From CAWGQN01 sp963824885 (GTDB taxonomy: Bacteria; Actinomycetota; Actinomycetes; Actinomycetales; Microbacteriaceae), in the NCBI GenBank assembly GCA_963824885.1, contig CAWGQN010000003.1:1-37525 (forward strand): DNA of 37,525 nucleotides, read 5' to 3'. Below the pieces are notes generated by a model. It searched no databases and was not told the origin of the DNA. It saw only the letters and a program-made list of their open reading frames with translations. The translations under genes and the position numbers were made by a program. Of this stretch, positions 17,740-26,049 are shown in pieces (positions within the stretch are counted from its first letter, which is position 1; the number at the start of each line of letters is the position of its first letter).

Positions 17740-17765
17740 AACACATCTTAGCTGGATGCTATTCC
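17740..17765 (-). promoter_or_regulatory. SigR/SigH-type oxidative-stress promoter upstream of trxBA
   Basis: On the minus strand GGAAT (17765-17761) is followed after exactly 18 bases by GTT (17742-17740), the GGAAT-N18-GTT consensus known for Streptomyces SigR and Mycobacterium SigH, whose best-known targets include trxBA. The expected transcription start would be about 60-65 bases before the trxB start codon. A TAAGAT inside the spacer could serve as the -10 of a second, housekeeping promoter. Confidence 0.72.
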
Positions 17766-17815
17766 GCGTTGCGCGGAGTACGAATTCTCGCCGACGTGCT
17801 GAGCGGCGCGGCGCA

Positions 17816-19923
17816 CTAATCGGTCACTTCGCGAGCGGTTCCGGACGGAGATCGGGTGGAGCGCAAGCGCCGACGTTTCCTGATGTTGCGCGTGACACCA
17901 AACCCAAAAAAAACAACGACAAGCGCGCCAACCACTACCGTACCGACGGTCTCCCATTCGGCGCGCACGTTAATGGGGACGGACACGGCGGCTCCAATTG
18001 GCGTCATCGTGGGAGACAGCAAGGCGAGCCGGAGCGTCACTTCCCCGTTGCCCAGTTGGGCTTTGACGGGCACGAGTGCTTGGTCTTGCGTGTCCTTGTC
18101 GATTCGAGTTGGCTGAAAACGAGGGTTGTCTACTTCTAGGCGCGAGTTCGAGGGTGTCGCCATCACCGAAATAGTGACGGGGTACACGCTTCGGTTTCGT
18201 ACTGTAACGGGAATGGAGCCCTCTCGATTGACGAGATTGACGGTACTCGCGGGGACAATTTCGACCGACTGAACGAGCTTGGTGGTGGTGGTTCTCTGTG
18301 TGTCGACGCGGTCGCTCCAATCGGGAGATTCTGCCCACGAATTCGCAAGAAGGGCGAGAAGTGACAAGCGCTGCGAACCGGTAATCAACACGGGTTTGTC
18401 GATGGCTGTCGCGAACATTTGGGCTTGTGCTTCGTCGCCGAACAGGGCGCGAACGGAACTCAGTCGTTTTTCGTTTTCTTGAGTGTCGACAATCGTGTAA
18501 TTTGTTGCCGGTCGCGCGTTGAGAGCGTTGTCGAGCGGGGCTGGCGCAAAAGACGGACTGGCCGCGAGGGACGCCAGCGTCTCGGAAAGGCAGTTGTTCG
18601 TCGCGGCGCCGGCACGATCAAGGACAACCGCGATTGGGCGAGCAGGGTCTTTCGCCGCGAGCAACGACACGTGCGCGTTGACTGTGGCAATTCTCGCTTG
18701 CCACGGTGCGGGCGATTCGGCAGCGACGGCTTCGCGAATTGCTCCCGAAAGAGCGGCATTGGAGACGAGAACGGAGGCTCCTCCGATTGTGGCCGCGCCG
18801 CCGAGTGCGGTCGCGTCATCCCGTGTGCGGACGTTGCCGTTGCTGAGGACGGTTGTCACGATGCCGCTCGCGCGAAAGACGTCCATTGTTGATTCGGTTA
18901 CCGTGTTGTCGCGGGGCAACCCAACACCGGTCCGCGTGTAGTTCCACTGAAGAAGTCGTTTGATCGTGTCGGCAGTCGAGACGCTCGGGTCGAGTGGCGA
19001 GGGGGAGCGGGACTCTTTGGATCGGGAATTCGCATGGCGGACCCGTCGACAACGTGATCGAACGAGATTGGTGCGGCAAGTGTCGTGAGGCCGGATTGGG
19101 CCTGTGCGGCGATGTCGGAATCAGCGTATGAAAGAGCGAACGTTTCGTTCTGAACGGCAGACAGACGATTGAGCCACCCGATCGCCGATTGAGGGGCCGC
19201 GTCGCCGAGGACGCGGATCGACGCGATGATCATTGGGTCGATTCCGATTGCAATCGGAGGATTCGACGAAAGAGCGTCGAGCTGTTTAGTCAAGAGTCCC
19301 CCCGGCGATGTGTACGCCTCTAGATCGGGTGCCGAGATCAATCCCTTCGTTTGAGAGGGGGTCACGAGGGGCGCGATCACCGTGATGGGAGCGCGAGGTG
19401 TTTCTGTCGCGGGATATGCGGTGATCACGGTTCGACTCGTTGGGGCGACCTCGTCGCGGGGTTCAACGACGGACGCAGACAGTCCGTATACCGCCGTCCG
19501 AGTAACCTGCTGCGGAAATTCGGACGCGGGTACGACAATCGTGGTGGGACCGAGAGTACCGCCGGGCGGGATGATCGCTCCGGGACCGGACGCTATCGGC
19601 GTGGATCGGGTCGACGACGCACCACGAATCCACTCGTCGACGTCGTCTTGCGTCGCGAGCGTTCCGGACGTCAATCGAACGTCAATTGTGGACGCTGCGA
19701 CCGGTTCTGATGTTGTATTGGTGACCGCATACGTAATCGTCACGTCGCGGTTGGGGAGCACAACGCCATTGTCGCTCGAGGAGATCGCAATACTCAGGCT
19801 CGCGTGTGTCCCGCTTTCGGCGGGCGTTTCTTCGCGGGGATCGGCCGTCGCGACCACCGCGTGCGTTGCGAAAATCGCTATCGCGGAAACGCCCAAAATG
19901 GCAAGAGAATGTGGCCGACTCAT
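17816..19923 (-). CDS. DUF6049-like secreted/membrane-anchored protein, one frame break
   Basis: Large envelope protein in two frames. The N-terminal part (from ATG 19923) has a signal-peptide-like segment (SLAILGVSAIAIFATHAVVATAD), then a beta-rich extracellular region with VTITYAVTNTTSEPVAASTIDVRL. The frame breaks near 19001-19006 (a run of G on the plus strand, one base missing); the next frame continues through an Ala/Thr-rich domain to a C-terminal membrane span (VGTVVVGALVVVFFGFGV) and a stop-transfer run IRKRRRLR. The joined protein would be about 700 residues, the size of DUF6049 proteins that sit between pcnB and murJ in Microbacteriaceae. No enzymatic motif is visible; function unknown. 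Assignment rests on position and architecture. Confidence 0.72.
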
Positions 19924-20017
19924 TATTTTGCCGCGGCATCCATAGAGGAAAGTCTAGACGGCGGGATCTGGAGGATCGCTCGAAGCGACGCGTGCGCGGC
20001 GAAGTAGACTCGGTGAA

Positions 20018-21442
20018 ATGCAGAGTGTCGCCTCAGCCCTCTCCCGTCTGGGCGAGCTTGCGTCATCTGTTGCGGTTTCGCGCTTATCGGCGGCGTTTTC
20101 TTCCGCTGGCCACGAACTCGCTCTCGTGGGCGGTTCGGTGCGCGACGCTTTTCTTGATCGGACCGTGAGCGACTTGGATTTCACGACCGACGCGCGACCG
20201 GATCGAATTCTTGACATCGTTGGACCCATTTCTGAGACGTGGTGGGACATCGGTCGCGAGTATGGCACAATAGGCGCGCGAATTGCGGGACGCGACGTCG
20301 AAATTACGACGTATCGATCCGACAGGTACGATCATGAGACGCGCAAGCCCGACGTTATGTTCGGTGACGATCTCGACGGAGACCTTGTCCGCCGCGATTT
20401 TACAATCAATGCTCTCGCGCTTCGCCTTCCGCACGTTGTTCTGGTCGATCCGTCCGGTGGGGTCGACGACTTGCTGGCAAAGATTCTTCGCACGCCCAAA
20501 GACGCCGGACGATCATTTGGCGATGACCCGTTGCGCATGTTACGCGCGGCGCGGTTTGTCGCGCAATTGGGATTTAACATTGACCCGCGTGCCCGAGGGG
20601 CAATCTCGGAGCGCGCGGGGCACGTGGACATCGTGTCGGCGGAGCGTATCCGCGACGAGTTGGGCAAGTTGCTGTGTGCGCCAGAACCGCACGCGGGCAT
20701 TGATTTGCTCGTCGAGACGGGGCTTGCCGATCACGTTCTTCCCGAGGTCCCCGCGCTACGGCTCGAGCACGATGGCGAGCATCGCCACAAAGATGTATAC
20801 GCACACAGTCTCACGGTTCTCGACCAGGCAATTGAACTCGAGACGGCTCGCCATCCCGGCAAACCACCCGACCTGATCGTGCGACTCGCGGCTCTTCTTC
20901 ACGATATTGGGAAGCCCACGACGAAGCGCGTGGAACGGGGGGGCATCGTGAGCTTCTATCTTCACGACGTTGTCGGCGCCAAGCTTGCCGCTCAGCGTCT
21001 TCGACAATTGCGTTTTGACAATGAAACAATCGCGGGCGTTCGTCGATTGATTGAACTTCATCTTCGATTCTTTGGTTATGCGGAGGGTGCGTGGACAGAC
21101 TCCGCCGTTCGTCGATACGTGCGAGATGCCGGGCCGTATCTTGAGAGACTGCACATTCTTACCCGCGCCGATGTCACGACGCGCAATCGGCGAAAGGCTG
21201 ATCGTTTGTCATTTGCTTACGACGATCTCGAGGCGCGAATTCACCGGTTGTCAGAAGCGGAAGAGCTCGCGTCGGTACGTCCCGATCTCGATGGCAAACA
21301 GATCATGCAAATTTTGGGGATCGGACCGGGTCGAAGCGTAGGCGATGCCTATCGATTTTTGCTCGAACTCCGTCTCGACAGCGGGCCGCTCAGTGAGACC
21401 GAGGCGGCGCTCAAGCTTCGTGAGTGGTGGAAAACGCGCTAG
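20018..21442 (+). CDS. pcnB: CCA tRNA nucleotidyltransferase / poly(A) polymerase family
   Basis: Class II nucleotidyltransferase, likely the enzyme that adds or repairs the CCA end of tRNAs. 474 residues. Head-domain motif LVGGSVRDAFLDRTVSDLDFTT near residue 36 holds the catalytic Asp pair. RRDFTINALAL (near 123), GDDPLRMLRAARFVAQLGF (near 167), and an HD domain (HKDVYAHSLTVLDQA, then LLHDIGKPTT near 294) follow. The N-terminal name is annotated as pcnB or cca in related genomes. A TAGACT hexamer ends 7 bases before the ATG and no Shine-Dalgarno is seen, so the mRNA may be leaderless. Divergent from the DUF6049-like gene. Confidence 0.92.
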   Translation: MQSVASALSRLGELASSVAVSRLSAAFSSAGHELALVGGSVRDAFLDRTVSDLDFTTDARPDRILDIVGPISETWWDIGREYGTIGARIAGRDVEITTYRSDRYDHETRKPDVMFGDDLDGDLVRRDFTINALALRLPHVVLVDPSGGVDDLLAKILRTPKDAGRSFGDDPLRMLRAARFVAQLGFNIDPRARGAISERAGHVDIVSAERIRDELGKLLCAPEPHAGIDLLVETGLADHVLPEVPALRLEHDGEHRHKDVYAHSLTVLDQAIELETARHPGKPPDLIVRLAALLHDIGKPTTKRVERGGIVSFYLHDVVGAKLAAQRLRQLRFDNETIAGVRRLIELHLRFFGYAEGAWTDSAVRRYVRDAGPYLERLHILTRADVTTRNRRKADRLSFAYDDLEARIHRLSEAEELASVRPDLDGKQIMQILGIGPGRSVGDAYRFLLELRLDSGPLSETEAALKLREWWKTR

Positions 21443-21583
21443 GCGGAGATGATGCTCGAGCGCCGAGGCGCCGGCGGCCGACCGCGACTCCCCCGACTGG
21501 CGCGTGAACTGCACATCGGCTAACCTAAGCAGGTTGTACGCACTTTGACGCATCGGTGTCGAGTTGGCACACAACACGCATAC

Positions 21584-21637
21584 CCTCCTGTTGCAGATAG
21601 TCTGCAACCGCACAAGTCCGAAGGAGGTGGGTTGGTC
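21584..21637 (+). promoter_or_regulatory. Structured rpsF leader, candidate S6:S18 autoregulatory element
   Basis: Inner hairpin GTTGCAGA (21590-21597) / TCTGCAAC (21601-21608) is a perfect 8-base inverted repeat with a TAG loop. An outer stem CCTCC (21584-21588) can pair with GGAGG (21623-21627), which is the Shine-Dalgarno of rpsF. The 3' side of the internal loop contains CCGAA just before that GGAGG. This resembles the rpsF leader motif reported to bind the S6:S18 complex (hairpin with a CCG-containing bulge). Match to that family is by eye only. Confidence 0.55.
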
Positions 21638-22042
21638 ATGCACAAGTACGAACTAATGGTGATTCTCGATCCCGAAATCGACGAGCGCACGGTGGCCCCG
21701 AGCCTTGACAAGTTTCTCAACGTCGTTCGAAACGACGGGGGCACCGTTGATGGGACCGACATTTGGGGTCGCCGCCGTTTGGCGTACGAAATCAAAAAGA
21801 AATCCGAAGGCATCTTCGCAGTTGTCAATATCACGGCGTCTCCTGCCGCGACGAAAGAACTCGACCGCCAACTGAAGCTGAGCGAAGCCGTCATGAGAAC
21901 CAAGGTTTTGCGTGCTGAAGACGCAATTGCTCAAGTTGCGGCCGCCACGAAGCTTGCAGAAGAAAAGGCGGCGCGCAAAGCGTCGGCGCAATCGACCAAG
22001 ACTGCCGCTCCCGCAGGGCCGTCTTCTGAGACGAACGAGTAG
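21638..22042 (+). CDS. rpsF: 30S ribosomal protein S6
   Basis: Small-subunit protein that pairs with S18 on the 16S central domain. 134 residues: core MHKYELMVILDPEIDERTV and GRRRLAYEIKKKSEGIFAVV is standard S6, followed by about 35 residues of Ala/Lys-rich tail. The ATG at 21638 is placed 10 bases after GGAGG; the open frame upstream to 21545 overlaps the leader and was not used. First gene of rpsF-ssb-rpsR-rplI. Confidence 0.96.
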   Translation: MHKYELMVILDPEIDERTVAPSLDKFLNVVRNDGGTVDGTDIWGRRRLAYEIKKKSEGIFAVVNITASPAATKELDRQLKLSEAVMRTKVLRAEDAIAQVAAATKLAEEKAARKASAQSTKTAAPAGPSSETNE

Positions 22043-22047
22043 ACACC

Positions 22048-22530
22048 GTGGCAGGCGAAACGATCATCACCGTCGTGGGCAACCTCACTGGCGACCCCGA
22101 GTTGCGATACACCCAAAGCGGTCTCGCCGTCGCAAATTTCACAATCGCATCTACTCCCAGGAGCTTTGATCGCGCGGCAAACGAATGGAAAGACGGCGAG
22201 GCACTCTTCTTACGCGCGAGCGTCTGGCGCGAATTTGCCGAGCACGTTGCTGGGTCACTCACGAAGGGTTCGCGAGTTGTCGCCACAGGGCGCCTCAAAC
22301 AGCGCTCATATGAGACGAAAGAGGGCGAGCGCCGCACGAGCATCGAGTTAGAGATTGATGATATTGGCGCTTCGCTCCGATACGCGACTGCAACTGTCAC
22401 TCGCGCGGTGTCATCTCGTTCGCCCGCGGGCGCGACAGATGAGCCGTGGGCGAGTACTCCTCAACCAGAATCGTCGGGGAGCGACGGGTGGAAAGCTCCA
22501 GGCAGTTATAACGACGAGACCCCCTTCTAA
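22048..22530 (+). CDS. ssb: Single-stranded DNA-binding protein
   Basis: Coats single-stranded DNA during replication and repair and recruits partners through its acidic C-terminal tip. 160 residues from a GTG at 22048, 5 bases after rpsF. The OB-fold is clear (TVVGNLTGDPELRYTQSGLAVANFTIAS and LRASVWREFAEHVAGSLTKG). The linker is Gly/Ser/Pro-rich, and the tip ends DETPF, a slight variant of the usual DDxPF. Intact. Confidence 0.95.
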   Translation: MAGETIITVVGNLTGDPELRYTQSGLAVANFTIASTPRSFDRAANEWKDGEALFLRASVWREFAEHVAGSLTKGSRVVATGRLKQRSYETKEGERRTSIELEIDDIGASLRYATATVTRAVSSRSPAGATDEPWASTPQPESSGSDGWKAPGSYNDETPF

Positions 22531-22552
22531 AGACAGGTTAGGAATCAAATCT

Positions 22553-22816
22553 ATGGCTGGAAAGGCAAGCGGCGATCGCCGGAAGTCTGTTCGTGGCGGT
22601 AAGGGCGCAAAAAACGCCGCCCCCGCGAAGTTGATCCGCGTGGGGGTTATTGACTACAAAGACGTCTCGACTCTCCGCAAGTTCATTTCGGAGCGCGGAA
22701 AGATCCGTGCTCGTCGAATTACGGGTGTGTCCGTTCAAGAACAGCGTCTCATCGCGCGTGCCGTTAAGAACGCGCGCGAAATGGCGTTGCTGCCTTATGC
22801 CGGTGCGGGTCGTTAG
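22553..22816 (+). CDS. rpsR: 30S ribosomal protein S18, cysteine-free form
   Basis: 87 residues; VGVIDYKDVSTLRKFISERG and RARRITGVSVQEQRLIARAVK are canonical S18. The N-terminal segment, which in zinc-binding S18 carries a CxxC pair before the DYKD motif, here reads AAPAKLIRV with no Cys anywhere in the protein, so this is a zinc-free (C-minus) form at the usual chromosomal locus. ATG at 22553. It partners S6 encoded two genes upstream. Confidence 0.95.
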   Translation: MAGKASGDRRKSVRGGKGAKNAAPAKLIRVGVIDYKDVSTLRKFISERGKIRARRITGVSVQEQRLIARAVKNAREMALLPYAGAGR

Positions 22817-22827
22817 GAGGGTTTGAG

Positions 22828-23280
22828 ATGCCACGACTTATTCTGACGCACGAAGTGTCCGGGCTTGGCTCGGCGGGCGACGTCGTTGACGTCAAGAACG
22901 GTTATGCGCGCAACTACCTCGTTCCTCAGGGCTTCGCGCTGACGTGGACTCGAGGGGGTCAGAAACAGGTTGACACGATCAAGTCGGCTCGCGCTGCGCG
23001 CGAACACGCAACGATTGAAGAAGCGCAACACGTGAAAACCGTTCTTGAGGCGAACCGCGTCACCGTTACCGCGAAGGCTGGTGAGGGCGGGCGACTGTTC
23101 GGTTCGGTCACGACGAGCGACGTTGCCGAAGCGGTTGCGCTTTCGAAGCTTGGCGTGCTTGACAAGCGTGCTATCGAGATTAGCTCTCCGATCAAGTCGA
23201 TAGGTGACTACGAGGCGATTGTTCGCCTTCGCGACAGTATCTCCGCGGTAATTTCCCTTCACGTGGTGGCAGATCGTTAG
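22828..23280 (+). CDS. rplI: 50S ribosomal protein L9
   Basis: 150 residues, standard two-domain L9. The N-terminal part includes LGSAGDVVDVKNGYARNYLVPQ (near residue 13), the long central helix follows, and the C-terminal domain starts around LFGSVTTSDVAEAV. Preceded by GGAGG at 22817-22821. Last gene of the rpsF operon; a strong hairpin lies 22 bases after the stop. Confidence 0.95.
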   Translation: MPRLILTHEVSGLGSAGDVVDVKNGYARNYLVPQGFALTWTRGGQKQVDTIKSARAAREHATIEEAQHVKTVLEANRVTVTAKAGEGGRLFGSVTTSDVAEAVALSKLGVLDKRAIEISSPIKSIGDYEAIVRLRDSISAVISLHVVADR

Positions 23281-23301
23281 TATCGTCTGGGTATTGTGCT
23301 A

Positions 23302-23334
23302 CTGGTGCGACGAGCGAAATGCTCGCCGCACCAG
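23302..23334 (+). terminator. Strong hairpin after rplI
   Basis: CTGGTGCG (23302-23309) pairs with CGCACCAG (23327-23334), and an inner GAGC/GCTC pair closes around GAAAT. It lies 22 bases after the rplI stop, so it probably ends the rpsF operon transcript. The following bases lack a T-tract, as is common in actinobacterial terminators. Confidence 0.55.
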
Positions 23335-23427
23335 ATCAGTTAACGAGCTGTGAGATGCAATCGCCGCGCCAGAGTTGTACACAGGCAGCGGTTTGCGCAA
23401 AGTCTCAACGTTGGGTGGAGACATTTT

Positions 23428-23585
23428 TTGTCCACAACGCCGGGGGAATAGAAATACCTGGTCAACGAGGATATTTTTGGCTATATCCGTTTTCATTTTC
23501 CGGATAGCGCACAGGTTCCTCACACATTTGAGGCCGCTTCCCGCAGATTATCCACAGAGTAATCCCCAACCGCGTTTGTGGACGC
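23428..23585. promoter_or_regulatory. DnaA boxes in the rplI-dnaB gap
   Basis: The 448-base gap between rplI and dnaB holds no recognisable gene. It contains two exact DnaA boxes, TTGTCCACA at 23428-23436 and TTATCCACA at 23548-23556, and a weaker TGTGGACGC at 23577-23585. Between the exact boxes is an AT-rich stretch with a TATCCG/CGGATA inverted repeat (about 23482-23507). Likely role: DnaA control of dnaB, or a DnaA-titrating site (inference). Confidence 0.6.
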
Positions 23586-23728
23586 GCCGGGCAATTTTCT
23601 AGTCTGGGGCCGCGCCTGAGGAATGCGAAGCTGACGCGTCGCGTGATCCGCTTGTCGGTGGTGGGGGCTGAAATGATTGTTAGCACGCGCGGTCGCTAAC
23701 ATCACGACGAGAGTTGCGGAGGTGGGGT

Positions 23729-25105
23729 ATGTCAATTGCTCATTTGGGCTTGGCAACCGAATCGAAGCCCGCCGGAGAATCGCGAGCCGGAGATCGCACC
23801 CCGCCCCACGACCTGTTAGCGGAACAGAGTGCGATCGGCGGAATGCTGCTGAGCAAAGATGCGGTGGCCGATGTTGTCGAGAGCGTTCGGGGCGTAGATT
23901 TTTACATTCCGAAACACGAAATTATCTTCGACGCCATCCTTTCGCTCTATTCGCACGGTGAGCCAACCGATGTCATCGCTGTCACAGACGAACTCACCAA
24001 GTCCGGCGAGTTGTCCCGGGCGGGCGGCGCAGAATATCTCCACACCCTCACGGGACTCGTTCCAACAGCCGCCAACGCGGGCTTCTACGCCTCTATTGTC
24101 GCCGAGCGGGCACTCTTGCGGCGCCTCGTCGAAGCGGGCACCCGCATTGTCCACATGGGCTATTCGGGCGAGGGGGAAGTGCTCGACCTGGTTAATGGTG
24201 CGCAGGCCGAAATCTATGCCGTTACCGGAGGCACCGAGAGTGAAGACTACGTTGCTCTCACGACTGCTGTTGACGCGGCGGTTGAGGAAATCGAGGCGGC
24301 GCAACATCACGACGGACACATGACCGGTGTGCCGACAGGGTTTGCGCAACTAGACGCCCTCACAAACGGTCTTCACCCGGGTCAACTCATCATCGTCGCC
24401 GCTCGGCCGGCACTCGGAAAGTCGACCCTTGCGCTCGATCTTGCGCGCGCGGCAGCGATCAAACACAGTTTTCCCGTAATCTTTTTCTCGCTCGAAATGG
24501 GGAGAAGCGAGATCGCCATGCGACTCATGGCGGCAGAGGCGTCGGTCCCGTTGCAAAGCATGCGAAAGGGCACTCTCGGTTCTCGAGAATGGACAACCAT
24601 TGCGAGCACTCGCGGTCGAATCAACGACTCGCCCCTCTATATTGATGACAGCCCCAATATGACGCTCGTAGAGATTCGAGCCAAGTGTCGACGACTCAAA
24701 CAGCGCGTCGGATTGAAAATGGTGGTGATTGACTACCTCCAACTCATGACGAGCGGTAAACGCGTGGAGTCTCGGCAGCAAGAGGTGTCAGAGTTTTCTC
24801 GCGCGCTCAAACTTCTTGCAAAAGAACTCGGGGTACCCGTCGTGGCGCTCTCCCAATTGAACCGGGGTCCCGAACAACGCGCGGATCGGAAGCCAGCTCT
24901 TTCCGATCTCCGAGAATCGGGATCGCTCGAGCAAGACGCCGACATGGTGGTTTTGCTGCACCGCGAAAGTGCGTACGAAAAAGAGAATCCCCGCGCGGGG
25001 GAAGCTGATTTCATCGTCGCGAAGCATCGCAACGGTCCGACCGACACCATCACCGTCGCGTTTCAGGGGCATTTGTCGCGGTTTGTTGACATGGTTCCGG
25101 GATAG
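23729..25105 (+). CDS. dnaB: Replicative DNA helicase DnaB
   Basis: Hexameric helicase that unwinds the fork and recruits primase. 458 residues. N-terminal domain begins PHDLLAEQSAIGGMLLSKDA. The RecA-like domain has Walker A AARPALGKSTLALDLA (near residue 225), FFSLEMGRSEIAMRL, Walker B VVIDYLQLM, ALSQLNRGPEQRADRKP, and the arginine-finger region IVAKHRNGPT. No intein. ATG at 23729 follows GGAGG (frame open to a TTG at 23714 but the ATG has the correct spacing). DnaA boxes lie upstream. Confidence 0.96.
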   Translation: MSIAHLGLATESKPAGESRAGDRTPPHDLLAEQSAIGGMLLSKDAVADVVESVRGVDFYIPKHEIIFDAILSLYSHGEPTDVIAVTDELTKSGELSRAGGAEYLHTLTGLVPTAANAGFYASIVAERALLRRLVEAGTRIVHMGYSGEGEVLDLVNGAQAEIYAVTGGTESEDYVALTTAVDAAVEEIEAAQHHDGHMTGVPTGFAQLDALTNGLHPGQLIIVAARPALGKSTLALDLARAAAIKHSFPVIFFSLEMGRSEIAMRLMAAEASVPLQSMRKGTLGSREWTTIASTRGRINDSPLYIDDSPNMTLVEIRAKCRRLKQRVGLKMVVIDYLQLMTSGKRVESRQQEVSEFSRALKLLAKELGVPVVALSQLNRGPEQRADRKPALSDLRESGSLEQDADMVVLLHRESAYEKENPRAGEADFIVAKHRNGPTDTITVAFQGHLSRFVDMVPG

Positions 25106-25152
25106 CGTGCCAGCGTCGACCGTGCAGCGGTCGTGTGGATGCCACATAAACT

Positions 25153-25187
25153 GAGGGGAAACCTCGCGAAACGAGAGAGGTCCCCTC
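25153..25187 (+). promoter_or_regulatory. Hairpin that sequesters the ribosome-binding site of the DUF308-like gene
   Basis: GAGGGGAAACCTC (25153-25165) can pair with GAGGTCCCCTC (25177-25187) as an 11-base-pair stem with a 2-base bulge and an 11-base loop. The 3' arm includes the purine-rich Shine-Dalgarno and abuts the GTG start at 25188. It could control translation, for example by temperature or a protein, or be a dnaB terminator that happens to sit here. Confidence 0.5.
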
Positions 25188-25781
25188 GTGGCCACGCACA
25201 AAGCCGGTCGTGCGCTCATGATCCGTGCCGTCATTGCCCTCGTGGCCGGACTAGCGGTGACATTCTCAGCCGACCACTCCCCGTTGTTTGGGTTCATCGT
25301 GTGTGGAATATTTGCAACATTGGGCGGGATCGCAACCGTCGTTGTTGCGGGAGACACGCCCGCTGACCGAGCGCTCGAGATCGGTCGAGGCGTCGTGAGT
25401 TGCGCGGCGGGAGTCTGTGCGCTGTCGTTGTGCTTCTCGACGGTGGGGTTATTCATATTCCTCGTCAGCGCGTGGGCCGCAATCACCGGATTTCTCGAGA
25501 TTTACGTCGGAATTCGAGCGAATCCTCGGTGGGTCGCCTCCCGAGAAGCAAGAGTCGTTGGCGGGCTCACCGCAATTCTTGCGCTCGTCGAGTTGCTCAT
25601 TCCGGCCGATTCAGTTCTCGCAATCGGACTGTTCGGCGCGTATGCGATGCTGGTGGGAACCTACTCGATGATTGCCGGGCTGTCACTGCGATGGAACACG
25701 GGCACAAACGGCGAATCCGAGCCGCCTTTCCCGTCTTGTCCTCTCGCCCAACCAAGGAGAACGTGTGATGGCCCGTCGTGA
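25188..25781 (+). CDS. HdeD-like (DUF308) multi-pass membrane protein
   Basis: 197 residues from a GTG immediately after a stable hairpin. About six hydrophobic spans in three hairpins (AVIALVAGLAVTF / FIVCGIFATLGGIATVVV / VSCAAGVCALSLCF / GLFIFLVSAWAAITGFLEIYV / VVGGLTAILALVELLI / LAIGLFGAYAMLVGTYSMIAGLSL) fit the internally repeated DUF308 fold seen in HdeD-like proteins. The C-terminal 25 residues are hydrophilic. HdeD in enterics is linked to acid stress, but function here is unknown. Confidence 0.7.
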   Translation: MATHKAGRALMIRAVIALVAGLAVTFSADHSPLFGFIVCGIFATLGGIATVVVAGDTPADRALEIGRGVVSCAAGVCALSLCFSTVGLFIFLVSAWAAITGFLEIYVGIRANPRWVASREARVVGGLTAILALVELLIPADSVLAIGLFGAYAMLVGTYSMIAGLSLRWNTGTNGESEPPFPSCPLAQPRRTCDGPS

Positions 25782-26022
25782 ACCTCGAAAATCAATGCGA
25801 CGCGAGGTGCTCAGGCCCTTCGAGTTGGTCTTGCTTGCCGCTCTCGTAGGAGCGTTTGCGGGCGGCGTTATTCTCATTTCAACACGTCAATTCGTTCTCG
25901 CCGTGGTGGGCTTCGGAATCGCCTTCATTGTCACTCTCGTCGTCGTTGCGCTGTTTGCTCTCACGCACAAACCGGACGACGCCGAGATCCTCGAGATCGA
26001 CGAGCGTGACCACGGACACTAA
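25768..26022 (+). CDS. Small two-span membrane protein, unknown function
   Basis: 84 residues with a basic N-terminus (RREPRKSMRREVLRPFE), two membrane spans (VLLAALVGAFAGGVILI and FVLAVVGFGIAFIVTLVVVALFAL) and an acidic tail ending IDERDHGH. ATG at 25768 is preceded by AAGGAGA at 25756-25762 and overlaps the upstream gene's stop by 14 bases, suggesting coupled expression. Small proteins of this kind sit next to purB in related actinobacteria; I recognise no functional domain. Confidence 0.7.
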   Translation: MARREPRKSMRREVLRPFELVLLAALVGAFAGGVILISTRQFVLAVVGFGIAFIVTLVVVALFALTHKPDDAEILEIDERDHGH

Positions 26023-26049
26023 CGCTCGCGACGCCACGCACTTGCGCCG

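Noticed and set aside
17748..17957. Small minus-strand open frame as a murJ remnant
   Set aside because: It overlaps the end of the DUF6049-like gene, has no hydrophobic spans, and shows no MurJ motif.
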